Assembly (NCBI GenBank): GCA_949130485.1
Contig: OX422192.1
Coordinates: 2,980,085-3,044,084, forward strand
Direction: 5' to 3'
Length of the DNA stretch: 64,000 nucleotides
Origin: Agelas oroides
Lineage: Eukaryota > Porifera > Demospongiae > Agelasida > Agelasidae
Positions within the stretch are counted from its first letter, which is position 1, and every line of letters starts with the position of its first letter. Shown here in pieces: positions 1 to 13,470 of the stretch. The translations under genes were made by a program, and so were the position numbers. Under the pieces are notes generated by a model, which did not search any database, was not told the origin of the DNA, and saw only the letters and a program-made list of their open reading frames with translations.

Positions 1-2234
1 TACCACACTCTACCCCGACTCTACCTCACTCAACCACACTCTACCCCGACTCTACCTCACTCTACCACGCTCTACCCCAACTCTACCTCACTGTACCACA
101 CTCTACACTGACTGTACCTCACTCTACCACACTCTACCCTGGCTCCACCTGACTCTACCTCATTCTACCACACTCTACCCTGGGTCTACCCGACTCTACC
201 TCACTCTACCACACTCTACCCCGACTCTACCTCACTCTACCACACTCTACCCCGACTCTACCTCACTCTACCACACTGTACCCCGACTCTACCTCATTCT
301 ACCACACTCTACCCTGGCTCTACCCGACTCTACCTCACTCTACCACACTCTACCCCGACTCTACCTCTCTCTACCGCACTCTATCCAGGCTCGACCCGAC
401 TCTACCTCACTCTACCACACTCTACCCTGGCTCGACCCGACTCTACCTCATTCTACCACACTGTGCCCTGGCTCTACCCAACTCTACCTCACTCTACCCC
501 ACTCTACCCCGACTCTACCTCACTCTACCACACTCTACCCTGCCTCGACCCGACTCTACCTCACTCTACCACACTGTACCCTGGCTCAAGCCGACTCTAC
601 CTCACTCTACTACAGTCAACCACGACTCTACCTCACTCTACCACAATCTACCACGACTCTACCTCACTCTACCACACTCTACCCCTACTCAACCTCACTC
701 TACCACACTCTACACTGACTCTACTTCACTCTACCACACTCTACCCTGGTTCGACCCGAGTCTAACTCACTCTACCACATTCTACCCTGGCTCGACCCGA
801 CTCTACCTCACTCTACCACACTCTACCCTGGCTCTACCTCACTATACCACACTCTACCCCGACTCTACCTCACTCTACCACACTCTACCCCGACTCTACC
901 TCACTCTACCACACTCTACCCCGACTCTACCTCACTCTACTACACTCTACACTGAATCTACCTCTCTCTACCACACTCTACCCTGGTTCGACCCGAGTCT
1001 CACTCACTCTACCACACACTTCCTGGCTCGACCCAACTCTATTTCACTCTACCACACCCTACCCCGACTCTACCTCACTCTACCACACTCTACCCCGTCT
1101 CTACCTCAATCTACCACACTCTACACTGACCCTACCTCACTCTACCACACTCTACCCTAGTTCGACTCGAGTCTACCTCACTCTACCATACTCTACCCTG
1201 GTTCGACTCGAGTCTACCTCACTCTACCACACTCTTGCCCAACTCTACATCACTCTACCACACTCTACACTGACTCTACCTCACTCTACCACACTCTACC
1301 CTGGTTCGACCCAACTCTAACTCACTCTACCACACTCTACCCTGGCTCGACCCGACTCTACCTCACTCTATCACACCCTACCCCGACTCTACCTCACTCT
1401 ACAACACTCTACGCTGGCTTGACACTTCTCTACCTCACTCTACCACACTCTACGTTGGCTCGACCCGACTCTACCTCACTCTACCACACTCTAACCTGGC
1501 TCAACCCAGCTATACCTCACTCCACCACACCCTTCCCAGACTCTACCTCACTCTACCACACTCTATCCCGACTCTACCTCACTCTACCACACTCTACCCC
1601 GTCTCTTCCTCACTCTACCACGCTCTACCCTGGCTAGACCCGACTCTACCTCACTCTACCAAACTCTACCCTGGCTCGACAGGACTCTACCTCACCCTAC
1701 CACCCTCTGCCATTGCTCGACCCGACTCTACCTCACTCTACCACACTCTACCCCGACTCTACCTCACTATACCACACTCTACCCCGACTCTACCTCACTC
1801 TACGACACTCTACCCCGACTCTACCTCACTCTACCACACTCTACCCCGACTCTACCTCACTCTACCACACTCTACACTGACTCTACCTCTCTCTACCACA
1901 CTCTACCCTGGTTCGATCCGAGTCTAACTCACTCTACCACACACTATCCTGGTTCGACCCAACTCTATTTCACTCTACCACAACCTACCCCGACTCTACC
2001 TCACTTCACCACACTCTACCCCGTCTCTACCTCAATCTACCACACTCTACACTGACTCTACCTCACTCTATCACACTCTACCCTGGTTCGACCCGAGTCT
2101 AACTCACTCTACCACACTCTACCCTGGCTAGACCCGACTCTACCTGACTCTACCACACCCTACCCCGACTCTACCTTACTCTACCACACTCTACCCCGTC
2201 TCTACGTCACTCTACCACACTCTCCACTGACTCT
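1..2234. repeat. Left-edge satellite segment, mixed 31/41-base units
   Basis: This stretch has no gene. It alternates short runs of the plain 31-base unit (for example about 190-290 and 840-940) with 41-base units carrying CCCTGG. Parts of it recur far away. The block at 463-765, which begins in a GTGCCCTGG variant, resembles blocks starting near 22,943, 24,342, 38,306, 46,061 and 51,988. The block at 1,419-1,637 is closely matched at 60,750-60,968. The stretch around 1,910-2,060, with GGTTCGATCC and a CTATTTCA variant, resembles 41,970-42,070 and 61,350-61,450. It therefore belongs to the same higher-order family as the right-hand third of the window, not to the 4,975-base family that follows. 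Confidence 0.9.
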
Positions 2235-3036
2235 ACCTCACTCTACCACACTCTACCATGGTTCGACCCGACTCTAACTCACTCTACCACACTCTACCCT
2301 GGCTCGACCCGACTCTACCTCCCTCTACCACACCCTACCCCGAGTGTATCTCACTCTACCACACTCTACCCCGACTCTACCTAACTCTACCACACTCTAC
2401 TCTGGCTCGACACTACTCTACCTCACTCTACCACACCCTACGTTGGCTCGACACGACTCTACCTCACTCTACCACACTCTACCCTGGCTCTACCCGACTA
2501 TACCTCACTCTACCACACCCTACCTAGACTCTACCTCACTCTACCACACTCTACCCCGTCTCTTCCTCACTCTACCACACTCTACCCTGGCTCGACCTGA
2601 CTCTACCTCACTCTACCACACTCTACCCAAACTCTACTTCACTGTACCCCCACTCTACCTCACTCTACCACACTCTACCCTGGCTAGACCCGACTCTTCC
2701 TCACTCTACCAAACTCTACCCTGGCTCGACTGGACTCTGCCTAACTCTACCACACTCTACCATGGTTCGACCCGACTCTACCTCACTCTATCACACTCTA
2801 ACCTGGCTCTACCCGACTCTACCTCACTCTACCACACTCTACCCCGACTCTACCTCACTCTACCACACTCTACCCCGACTCTACCTCACTCTACCACACT
2901 CTACACTGACTCTACCTCACTCTACCACATTGTACCCTGGTTCGACCCGACTCTAACTCACTCTACCACACTCTACCCTGGCTCGACCCGACTCTACCTC
3001 ACTCTACCAAACTCTACGCTGGCTCGACTGGACTCT
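2235..3036. repeat. Tandem module of 802 bases, first copy
   Basis: This is the first copy of a tandem pair. The CCATGGTTCGACCC variant at 2,257 recurs at 3,059, and the unusual CGAGTGTATC variant near 2,341 recurs near 3,143, both at an offset of 802. From about 2,560 onward the offset becomes 833 because the second copy carries one extra 31-base unit. Boundaries are approximate because unequal exchange happened inside near-identical blocks. Confidence 0.88.
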
Positions 3037-3869
3037 ACCTCACTCTACCACACTCTACCATGGTTCGACCCGACTCTAACTCACTCTACCACACTCTACC
3101 CTGGCTCGACCCGACTCTACCTCCCTCTACCACACCCTACCCCGAGTGTATCTCACTCTACCACACTCTACCCCGACTCTACCTAACTCTACCACACTCT
3201 ACTCTGGCTCGACACTACTCTACCTCACTCTACCACACCCTACGTTGGCTCGACACGACTCTACCTCACTCTACCACACTCTACCCTGGCTCTACCCGAC
3301 TATACCTCACTCTACCACACCCTACCTAGACTCTACCTCACTCTACCACACTCTACCCCGACTATACCTCACTCTACCACACTCTACCCCGTCTCTTCCT
3401 CACTCTACCACACTCTACCCTGGCTCGACATGACTCTACCTCACTCTACCACACTCTACCCCAACTCTACTTCACTGTACCCCCACTCTACCTCACTCTA
3501 CCACACTCTACCCTGGCTAGACCCGACTCTTCCTCACTCTACCAAACTCTACCCTGGCTCGACTGGACTCTGCCTAACTCTACCACACTCTACCATGGTT
3601 CGACCCGACTCTACCTCACTCTATCACACTCTACCCTGGCTCTACCCGACTCTACCTCACTCTACCACACTCTACCCCGACTCTACCTCACTCTACCACA
3701 CTCTACCCCGACTCTACCTCACTCTACCACACTCTACACTGACTCTACCTCACTCTACCACATTCTACCCTGGTTCGACCCGACTCTAACTCACTCTACC
3801 ACACTCTACCCTGGCTTGACCCGACTCTACCTCACTCTACCAAACTCTACGCTGGCTCGACTGGACTCT
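3037..3869. repeat. Tandem module, second copy (833 bases)
   Basis: This is the second copy of the pair starting at 2,235. It has gained a single 31-base unit near 3,355-3,385 relative to the first copy, including a CGACTATACC variant. Landmarks after that point, such as CCATGGTTCG at 2,761 and 3,594, lie 833 bases apart. Its right part overlaps the start of the first 4,975-base higher-order unit, so this module is also a building block of the larger repeat. Confidence 0.86.
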
Positions 3870-3890
3870 AACTCACTCTACCACACTCTA

Positions 3891-3905
3891 CCATGGCTCG
3901 AGCCG
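3891..3905. repeat. CCATGG plus GGCTCGAGCC palindromic variant, first of fifteen
   Basis: The variant CCATGGCTCGAGCCG contains a perfect 10-base palindrome, GGCTCGAGCC, produced by one change (C to G) from the common GGCTCGACCC. I find the palindrome starting at 3,895, 4,573, 8,080, 8,870, 9,548, 13,055, 13,804, 17,301, 25,932, 26,589, 29,724, 33,221, 33,817, 43,599 and 62,508. It marks one module type within the higher-order units and is preceded by a CTGGACTC module in most copies. Confidence 0.9.
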
Positions 3906-6474
3906 ACTCTACCTCACTCTATCACACTCTATTTTGGCTCTACCCAACTCTACCTCACTCTACCTCACCCTACCCAGACTCTACCTCACTCTACCCCACT
4001 CTACCCTGGCTCTACCCGACTCTACCTCACTCTACCACACCCTACTAGACTCTACCTCACTCTATCACACTCTACCCCGACTCTACCTCACTCTACCACA
4101 CTCTACCCCGTCTCTTCCTCACTCTACATCACTCTACCCTGGCTCGACCTGACTCTACCTCACTCTACCAATCTCTACCCCAACTCTACCTCACTGTACC
4201 CCCACTCTACCTCACTCTACCACACTCTACCTTGGCTAGACCCGACTCTTCCTCACTCTACCAAACTCTACCCTGGCTCGACTGGACTCTGCCTCACTCT
4301 ACCACACTCTACCATGGTTCGACCCGACTCTACCTCACTCTATCACACTCTACCCTGGCTCTACCCGACTCTCCCTCACTCTATCACACTCTACCCCGAC
4401 TCTACCTCACTCTACCACACTCTACCCCGACTCTACCTCACTCTACCACACTCTACACTGACTCTACCTCACTCTACCACATTCTACCCTGGTTCGACCC
4501 GACTCTTACTCATTCTACCAAACTCTACGCTGGCTCGACTGGACTCTACCTCACTCTACCACACTCTACCATGGCTCGAGCCGACTCTACCTCACTCTAT
4601 CACACTCTACCTTGGCTCTACCCGACTCTACCTCACTCTACCACACCCTACCCGGACTCTACCTCACTCTACCACACTCTACCCCGACTCTACCTCACTC
4701 TACCATACTCTACCCAGGCTCGATCCGACTCTACCTCACTCTACCCCACTCTACCCTGGGTATACCCGACTCTACCTCACTCTACCCCACCCTACCCCGA
4801 CTCTGCCTCATTCTACTACACTCAATCCGGACTCTACCTCACTCTACCACACTGTACCCTGGCTCGACCCGACTCTACCTCACTCTACCACACTCTACCC
4901 TGGCTCCACCTGACTCTACCTCACTCTACCACAATCTACCCTGGCTCTACCCGACTCTACCTCACTCTACCACACCCTACCCCGACTCTACCTCACTCTA
5001 TGACACTCTACCCCGACTCTACCTCACTCTACCACACTCTATCCAGGCTCGACCCGACTCTACCTCACCCTACCACACTCTATCCTGGATCGACCCGACT
5101 CTACCTCATTCTACCACACTGTACCCTGGCTCTACCCGACTCTACCTCACTCTACCCCACTCTACCCCGACTCTACCTCACTCTACCACACTCTACCCTG
5201 GCTCGACCCGACTCTACCTCACTCTACCACACTGTACCCTGGTTCTACCGGACTCTTCCTTACACTACCCCACTTTACCCCGACTCTACCTCACTCTACT
5301 ACACTCAACCCCGACTCTACCTCACTCTACCACAATCTACCCCGACTCTACCTCACTCTACCACACTCTACCCCTACTCTACCTCACTCTACCACACTCT
5401 AACCTGACTCTACTTCACTCTACCACACTCTACCCTGGTTCGACCCGAGTCTAACTCATTGTACCACATTCTACCCTGGCTCGACCCGACTCTACCTCAC
5501 TCTACCACACACTACCCTCGCTCTACCCGACTATACCTCACTCTACCACACCCTACCCAGAGTCTACCTCACTCTACTACACTCTACATTGGCTCGACCC
5601 GACTCTACCTCACTCTACCACACTCTACCCTGGCTCTACCCGACTATACCTTACTCTACCACACCCTACCCAGACTCTACCTTACTCTACCACACTCTAC
5701 CCCGACTCTACCTCACTCTACCACACTCTACCCCGTCTCTTGCTCACTCTACCACACTCTACCCTGGCTCGACCCGACTCTACTTCACTCTACCACACCC
5801 TACCCCGACTCTACCTCACTCTACAACACTCTACACCGACTCTACCTTAATCTGCCACACTGTACACTTACTCTACCTCACTCTACCACACTCTACCCTG
5901 GTTCGACCCAAGTCTAACTCACTCTACCACACTCTACCCTGGCTCGACCCGACTCTACTTCACTCTACCACACCCTACCCCGACTCTACATCACTCTACC
6001 ACACTCTACCCCAACTCTACCTCACTCTACCACACTCTACCCTAGCTCGACCTGACTCTACCTCACCCTACCACAACCTACCCTGGCTCGACCCGACCCT
6101 ACCTCACTCCACCCTCGCTCGACCCGACTCTAACTCACTCTACTGCACTCTACCCCGACTCTACCTCACTCTACCACACTCTACCCTGACTCTACCTCAC
6201 TCTACCACACTCTACCCTGGCTCGACCCTACTCTACCTCACTCTATCAAACTCTACCTTGACTCGTCCCGACTCTACCTCACTCTACCAAACTTTACCCA
6301 AGCTCGACTGGACTCTACCTCACTCTACCACACTCTACCCTGGCTCGACCAGACTGTACCTCCTCCACCACACTCTACCCTGTCTCGACCAGACTCTACA
6401 TCACTCTACCACACTCTACCCCGACTCTACCTCACTCTGCTACACTCTACCACACTCAACCCCGACTCTACCTC

Positions 6475-6495
6475 ACTCTACCGCGGGTGTACCTC
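6475..6495. repeat. CCGCGG landmark variant of the higher-order unit
   Basis: A CTACCGCGGGTGTACC variant occurs once per higher-order unit. I find CCGCGG at 6,481, 11,456, 15,671, 18,336, 20,682, 28,497, 31,591 and 34,852, and none elsewhere on reading. It lies between a CTCTGCTACACTC variant upstream and a CACTATACC variant downstream. It is useful as a phase marker: its spacings (4,975, 4,215, 2,665, 2,346, 7,815, 3,094 and 3,261) show where units were shortened, duplicated or separated. Confidence 0.92.
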
Positions 6496-8495
6496 ACTAT
6501 ACCACACTCTACCCTGGCTCGACCCGACTCTACCTCACTCTACCACACTCTACCCTTGCTCTACCCAACTCTACCTCACTCTACCTCAATCTACCCCGAC
6601 TCTACCTCACTCTACCACACTCTACCCTTACTCTACCTCACTCTACCACATTCTACACTGACTCTACTTCACTCTACCACACTCTACCCTGGTTCGACCT
6701 GAGTCTAACTCACTCTACCACATTCTACCCTGGCTCGACCCGACTCTACCTCACTCTACCACACTCTACCCTGGCTCTACCCGACTATACCTCACTCTAC
6801 CACATCCTACCCAGACTCTACCTCACTCTACTACACTCTACGTTGGCTCGACCCGACTCTACCTCACTCTACCACACTTTACCCTGGCTCTATCCGAATA
6901 TACCTTACTCTACCACACCCTACCCAGACTCCACCTAACTCTACAACACTCTACCCCTACTCTACCTCACTCTACCACACTCTACCCCGACTCTTCCTCA
7001 CTCTACCACAGTCTACCCTGGCTCGACCCGACTCCACCTCACTCTACCACACACTACCCCAACTCTACCTCACTCTACTCCCACTCTACCTCATTCTACC
7101 ACACTCTACCCTGGCTCGACCTGACTCTACCTCACTCTACCAAACTCTACCCTAGCTCGACTGGACTCTACCTCACTCTACCACACTCTACCCTGTGTCG
7201 ACCCGACTCTACCTCACTCTACCACCCTGTACCCTGGCTCAACCCGACTCTACCTCACTCTACCCCACCTTACCCCGACTCTACCTCACTCTACTACACT
7301 CAACCACGACTCTACCTCACTCTACCACAATCTACCACGACTCTACCTCACTCTACCACACTCTACCCCAACTCTACCTCACTCTACCACACTCTACACT
7401 GACTCTACTTCACTCTACCACACTCTACCCTGGTTCGACCCGACTCTAACTCACTCTACCACACTCTACCCTGGTTCGACCCGACTCTACCTCACTCTAC
7501 CACACCCTACCTAGACTCTACCTCACTCTACCACACTCTACCCCGACTCTACCTCACTCTACCACACTCTACCCCGTCTCTTCCTCACTCTACCACACTC
7601 TACCCTGGCTCGACCTGACTCTACCTCACTCTACCACACTCTACCCCAACTCTACCTCACTGTACCCCCACTCTACCTCACTCTACCACACTCTACCCTG
7701 CCTAGACCCGACTCTTCCTCACTCTACCAAACTCTACCCTGGCTCGACTGGACTCTGCCTCACTCTACCACACTCTACCATGGTTCGACCCGACTCTACC
7801 TCACTCTATCACACTCTACCCTGGCTCTACCTGACTCTACCTCACTCTACCACACTCTACCCCGACTCTACCTCACTCTACCACACTCTACCCCGACTCT
7901 ACCTCACTCTACCACACTCTACACTGACTCTACCTCACTCTACCACATTCTACCCTGGTTCGACCCGACTCTTACTCACTCTACCACACTCTACCCTGGC
8001 TCGACCCGACTCTACCTCACTCTACCAAACTCTACGCTGGCTCGACTGGACTCTACCTCACTCTACCACACTCTACCATGGCTCGAGCCGACTCTACCTC
8101 ACTCTATCACACTCTACCTTGGCTCTACCCGACTCTACCTCACTCTACCTCACCCTACCCAGACTCTACCTCACTCTACCACACTCTACCCCGACTCTAC
8201 CTCTCTCTACCATACTCTACCCAGGCTCGATCCGACTCTACCTCACTCTACCCCACTCTACCCTGGCTCTACCCGACTCTACCTCACTCTACCACACCCT
8301 ACTAGACTCTACCTCACTCTACCACACTCTACCCCGACTCTACCTCACTCTACCACACTCTACCCTGTCTCTTCCTCACTCTACATCACTCTACCCTGGC
8401 TCGACCTGACTCTACCTCACTCTACCACACTCTACCCCAACTCTACCTCACTGTACCCCACTCTACCTCTCTCTACCACACTCTACCCTTGCTAG

Positions 8496-11400
8496 ACCCG
8501 ACTCTTCCTCACTCTACCAAACTCTACCCTGGCTCGACTGGACTCTGCCTCACTCTACCACACTCTACCATGGTTCGACCCGACTCTACCTCACTCTATC
8601 ACACTCTACCCTGGCTCTACCCGACTCTCCCTCACTCTACCACACTCTACCCCGACTCTACCTCACTCTACCACACTCTACCCCGACTCTACCTCACTCT
8701 ACCACACTCTACACTGACTCTACCTCACTCTACCACATTCTACCCTGGTTCGACCCGACTCTAACTCACTCTACCACACTCTACCCTGGCTTGACCCGAC
8801 TCTACCTCACTCTACCAAACTCTACGCTGGCTCGACTGGACTCTAACTCACTCTACCACACTCTACCATGGCTCGAGCCGACTCTACCTCACTCTATCAC
8901 ACTCTATTTTGGCTCTACCCAACTCTACCTCACTCTACCTCACCCTACCCAGACTCTACCTCACTCTACCCCACTCTACCCTGGCTCTACCCGACTCTAC
9001 CTCACTCTACCACACCCTACTAGACTCTACCTCACTCTATCACACTCTACCCCGACTCTACCTCACTCTACCACACTCTACCCCGTCTCTTCCTCACTCT
9101 ACATCACTCTACCCTGGCTCGACCTGACTCTACCTCACTCTACCAATCTCTACCCCAACTCTACCTCACTGTACCCCCACTCTACCTCACTCTACCACAC
9201 TCTACCTTGGCTAGACCCGACTCTTCCTCACTCTACCAAACTCTACCCTGGCTCGACTGGACTCTGCCTCACTCTACCACACTCTACCATGGTTCGACCC
9301 GACTCTACCTCACTCTATCACACTCTACCCTGGCTCTACCCGACTCTCCCTCACTCTATCACACTCTACCCCGACTCTACCTCACTCTACCACACTCTAC
9401 CCCGACTCTACCTCACTCTACCACACTCTACACTGACTCTACCTCACTCTACCACATTCTACCCTGGTTCGACCCGACTCTTACTCATTCTACCAAACTC
9501 TACGCTGGCTCGACTGGACTCTACCTCACTCTACCACACTCTACCATGGCTCGAGCCGACTCTACCTCACTCTATCACACTCTACCTTGGCTCTACCCGA
9601 CTCTACCTCACTCTACCACACCCTACCCGGACTCTACCTCACTCTACCACACTCTACCCCGACTCTACCTCACTCTACCATACTCTACCCAGGCTCGATC
9701 CGACTCTACCTCACTCTACCCCACTCTACCCTGGGTATACCCGACTCTACCTCACTCTACCCCACCCTACCCCGACTCTGCCTCATTCTACTACACTCAA
9801 TCCGGACTCTACCTCACTCTACCACACTGTACCCTGGCTCGACCCGACTCTACCTCACTCTACCACACTCTACCCTGGCTCCACCTGACTCTACCTCACT
9901 CTACCACAATCTACCCTGGCTCTACCCGACTCTACCTCACTCTACCACACCCTACCCCGACTCTACCTCACTCTATGACACTCTACCCCGACTCTACCTC
10001 ACTCTACCACACTCTATCCAGGCTCGACCCGACTCTACCTCACCCTACCACACTCTATCCTGGATCGACCCGACTCTACCTCATTCTACCACACTGTACC
10101 CTGGCTCTACCCGACTCTACCTCACTCTACCCCACTCTACCCCGACTCTACCTCACTCTACCACACTCTACCCTGGCTCGACCCGACTCTACCTCACTCT
10201 ACCACACTGTACCCTGGTTCTACCGGACTCTTCCTTACACTACCCCACTTTACCCCGACTCTACCTCACTCTACTACACTCAACCCCGACTCTACCTCAC
10301 TCTACCACAATCTACCCCGACTCTACCTCACTCTACCACACTCTACCCCTACTCTACCTCACTCTACCACACTCTAACCTGACTCTACTTCACTCTACCA
10401 CACTCTACCCTGGTTCGACCCGAGTCTAACTCATTGTACCACATTCTACCCTGGCTCGACCCGACTCTACCTCACTCTACCACACACTACCCTCGCTCTA
10501 CCCGACTATACCTCACTCTACCACACCCTACCCAGAGTCTACCTCACTCTACTACACTCTACATTGGCTCGACCCGACTCTACCTCACTCTACCACACTC
10601 TACCCTGGCTCTACCCGACTATACCTTACTCTACCACACCCTACCCAGACTCTACCTTACTCTACCACACTCTACCCCGACTCTACCTCACTCTACCACA
10701 CTCTACCCCGTCTCTTGCTCACTCTACCACACTCTACCCTGGCTCGACCCGACTCTACTTCACTCTACCACACCCTACCCCGACTCTACCTCACTCTACA
10801 ACACTCTACACCGACTCTACCTTAATCTGCCACACTGTACACTTACTCTACCTCACTCTACCACACTCTACCCTGGTTCGACCCAAGTCTAACTCACTCT
10901 ACCACACTCTACCCTGGCTCGACCCGACTCTACTTCACTCTACCACACCCTACCCCGACTCTACATCACTCTACCACACTCTACCCCAACTCTACCTCAC
11001 TCTACCACACTCTACCCTAGCTCGACCTGACTCTACCTCACCCTACCACAACCTACCCTGGCTCGACCCGACCCTACCTCACTCCACCCTCGCTCGACCC
11101 GACTCTAACTCACTCTACTGCACTCTACCCCGACTCTACCTCACTCTACCACACTCTACCCTGACTCTACCTCACTCTACCACACTCTACCCTGGCTCGA
11201 CCCTACTCTACCTCACTCTATCAAACTCTACCTTGACTCGTCCCGACTCTACCTCACTCTACCAAACTTTACCCAAGCTCGACTGGACTCTACCTCACTC
11301 TACCACACTCTACCCTGGCTCGACCAGACTGTACCTCCTCCACCACACTCTACCCTGTCTCGACCAGACTCTACATCACTCTACCACACTCTACCCCGAC

Positions 11401-13470
11401 TCTACCTCACTCTGCTACACTCTACCACACTCAACCCCGACTCTACCTCACTCTACCGCGGGTGTACCTCACTATACCACACTCTACCCTGGCTCGACCC
11501 GACTCTACCTCACTCTACCACACTCTACCCTTGCTCTACCCAACTCTACCTCACTCTACCTCAATCTACCCCGACTCTACCTCACTCTACCACACTCTAC
11601 CCTTACTCTACCTCACTCTACCACATTCTACACTGACTCTACTTCACTCTACCACACTCTACCCTGGTTCGACCTGAGTCTAACTCACTCTACCACATTC
11701 TACCCTGGCTCGACCCGACTCTACCTCACTCTACCACACTCTACCCTGGCTCTACCCGACTATACCTCACTCTACCACATCCTACCCAGACTCTACCTCA
11801 CTCTACTACACTCTACGTTGGCTCGACCCGACTCTACCTCACTCTACCACACTCTACCCTGGCTCTATCCGAATATACCTTACTCTACCACACCCTACCC
11901 AGACTCCACCTAACTCTACAACACTCTACCCCTACTCTACCTCACTCTACCACACTCTACCCCGACTCTTCCTCACTCTACCACAGTCTACCCTGGCTCG
12001 ACCCGACTCCACCTCACTCTACCACACACTACCCCAACTCTACCTCACTCTACTCCCACTCTACCTCATTCTACCACACTCTACCCTGGCTCGACCTGAC
12101 TCTACCTCACTCTACCAAACTCTACCCTAGCTCGACTGGACTCTACCTCACTCTACCACACTCTACCCTGTGTCGACCCGACTCTACCTCACTCTACCAC
12201 CCTGTACCCTGGCTCAACCCGACTCTACCTCACTCTACCCCACCTTACCCCGACTCTACCTCACTCTACTACACTCAACCACGACTCTACCTCACTCTAC
12301 CACAATCTACCACGACTCTACCTCACTCTACCACACTCTACCCCAACTCTACCTCACTCTACCACACTCTACACTGACTCTACTTCACTCTACCACACTC
12401 TACCCTGGTTCGACCCGACTCTAACTCACTCTACCACACTCTACCCTGGTTCGACCCGACTCTACCTCACTCTACCACACCCTACCTAGACTCTACCTCA
12501 CTCTACCACACTCTACCCCGACTCTACCTCACTCTACCACACTCTACCCCGTCTCTTCCTCACTCTACCACACTCTACCCTGGCTCGACCTGACTCTACC
12601 TCACTCTACCACACTCTACCCCAACTCTACCTCACTGTACCCCCACTCTACCTCACTCTACCACACTCTACCCTGCCTAGACCCGACTCTTCCTCACTCT
12701 ACCAAACTCTACCCTGGCTCGACTGGACTCTGCCTCACTCTACCACACTCTACCATGGTTCGACCCGACTCTACCTCACTCTATCACACTCTACCCTGGC
12801 TCTACCTGACTCTACCTCACTCTACCACACTCTACCCCGACTCTACCTCACTCTACCACACTCTACCCCGACTCTACCTGACTCTACCACACTCTACACT
12901 GACTCTACCTCACTCTACCACATTCTACCCTGGTTCGACCCGACTCTTACTCACTCTACCACACTCTACCCTGGCTCGACCCGACTCTACCTCACTCTAC
13001 CAAACTCTACGCTGGCTCGACTGGACTCTACCTCACTCTACCACACTCTACCATGGCTCGAGCCGACTCTACCTCACTCTATCACACTCTACCTTGGCTC
13101 TACCCGACTCTACCTCACTCTACCTCACCCTACCCAGACTCTACCTCACTCTACCACACTCTACCCCGACTCTACCTCTCTCTACCATACTCTACCCAGG
13201 CTCGATCCGACTCTACCTCACTCTACCCCACTCTACCCTGGCTCTACCCGACTCTACCTCACTCTACCACACCCTACTAGACTCTACCTCACTCTACCAC
13301 ACTCTACCCCGACTCTACCTCACTCTACCACACTCTACCCTGTCTCTTCCTCACTCTACATCACTCTACCCTGGCTCGACCTGACTCTACCTCACTCTAC
13401 CACACTCTACCCCAACTCTACCTCACTGTACCCCACTCTACCTCTCTCTACCACACTCTACCCTTGCTAG
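8496..13470. repeat. 4,975-base higher-order repeat, copy B
   Basis: This near-identical tandem copy of the preceding unit keeps a constant 4,975-base offset. The self-match runs on to about 13,760, where the third copy loses 41 bases (one four-block unit), so the duplicated tract is slightly longer than one period. Internal modules begin at CCATGGTTCG near 8,569 and 9,288 (719 apart), and 7,779 to 8,569 is 790 apart. The near-absence of differences implies recent duplication, ongoing homogenisation, or an assembly duplication. Confidence 0.93.

Larger units (their letters stand above)
3521..8495. repeat. 4,975-base higher-order repeat, copy A
   Basis: Every landmark I checked in this interval reappears exactly 4,975 bases downstream. 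Examples are the CCGCGG variant at 6,481 and 11,456, the GGCTCGAGCC palindrome at 3,895 and 8,870, and the CCATGG at 7,779 and 12,754. By reading, I found substitutions at 6,879/11,854 (T/C) and 7,905/12,880 (C/G), and no change in offset. I did not compare every base. Upstream of about 3,520 the match weakens and a one-base offset shift appears near 3,480, so the left boundary is set there. Internally it contains shorter modules of about 719 bases (CCATGGTTCG at 3,594 and 4,313). Confidence 0.93.

Noticed and set aside
721-770. tRNA gene suggested by GGTTCGACCC (T-arm-like)
   Set aside because: There is no acceptor stem, D-arm or anticodon arm. The motif is a one-base variant of a repeat block present throughout the array.
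3521-8495. Transposable element or viral origin of the 4,975-base unit
   Set aside because: There are no terminal inverted or long terminal repeats, no target-site duplication and no coding domain. The unit consists only of the same 31/41-base satellite units.
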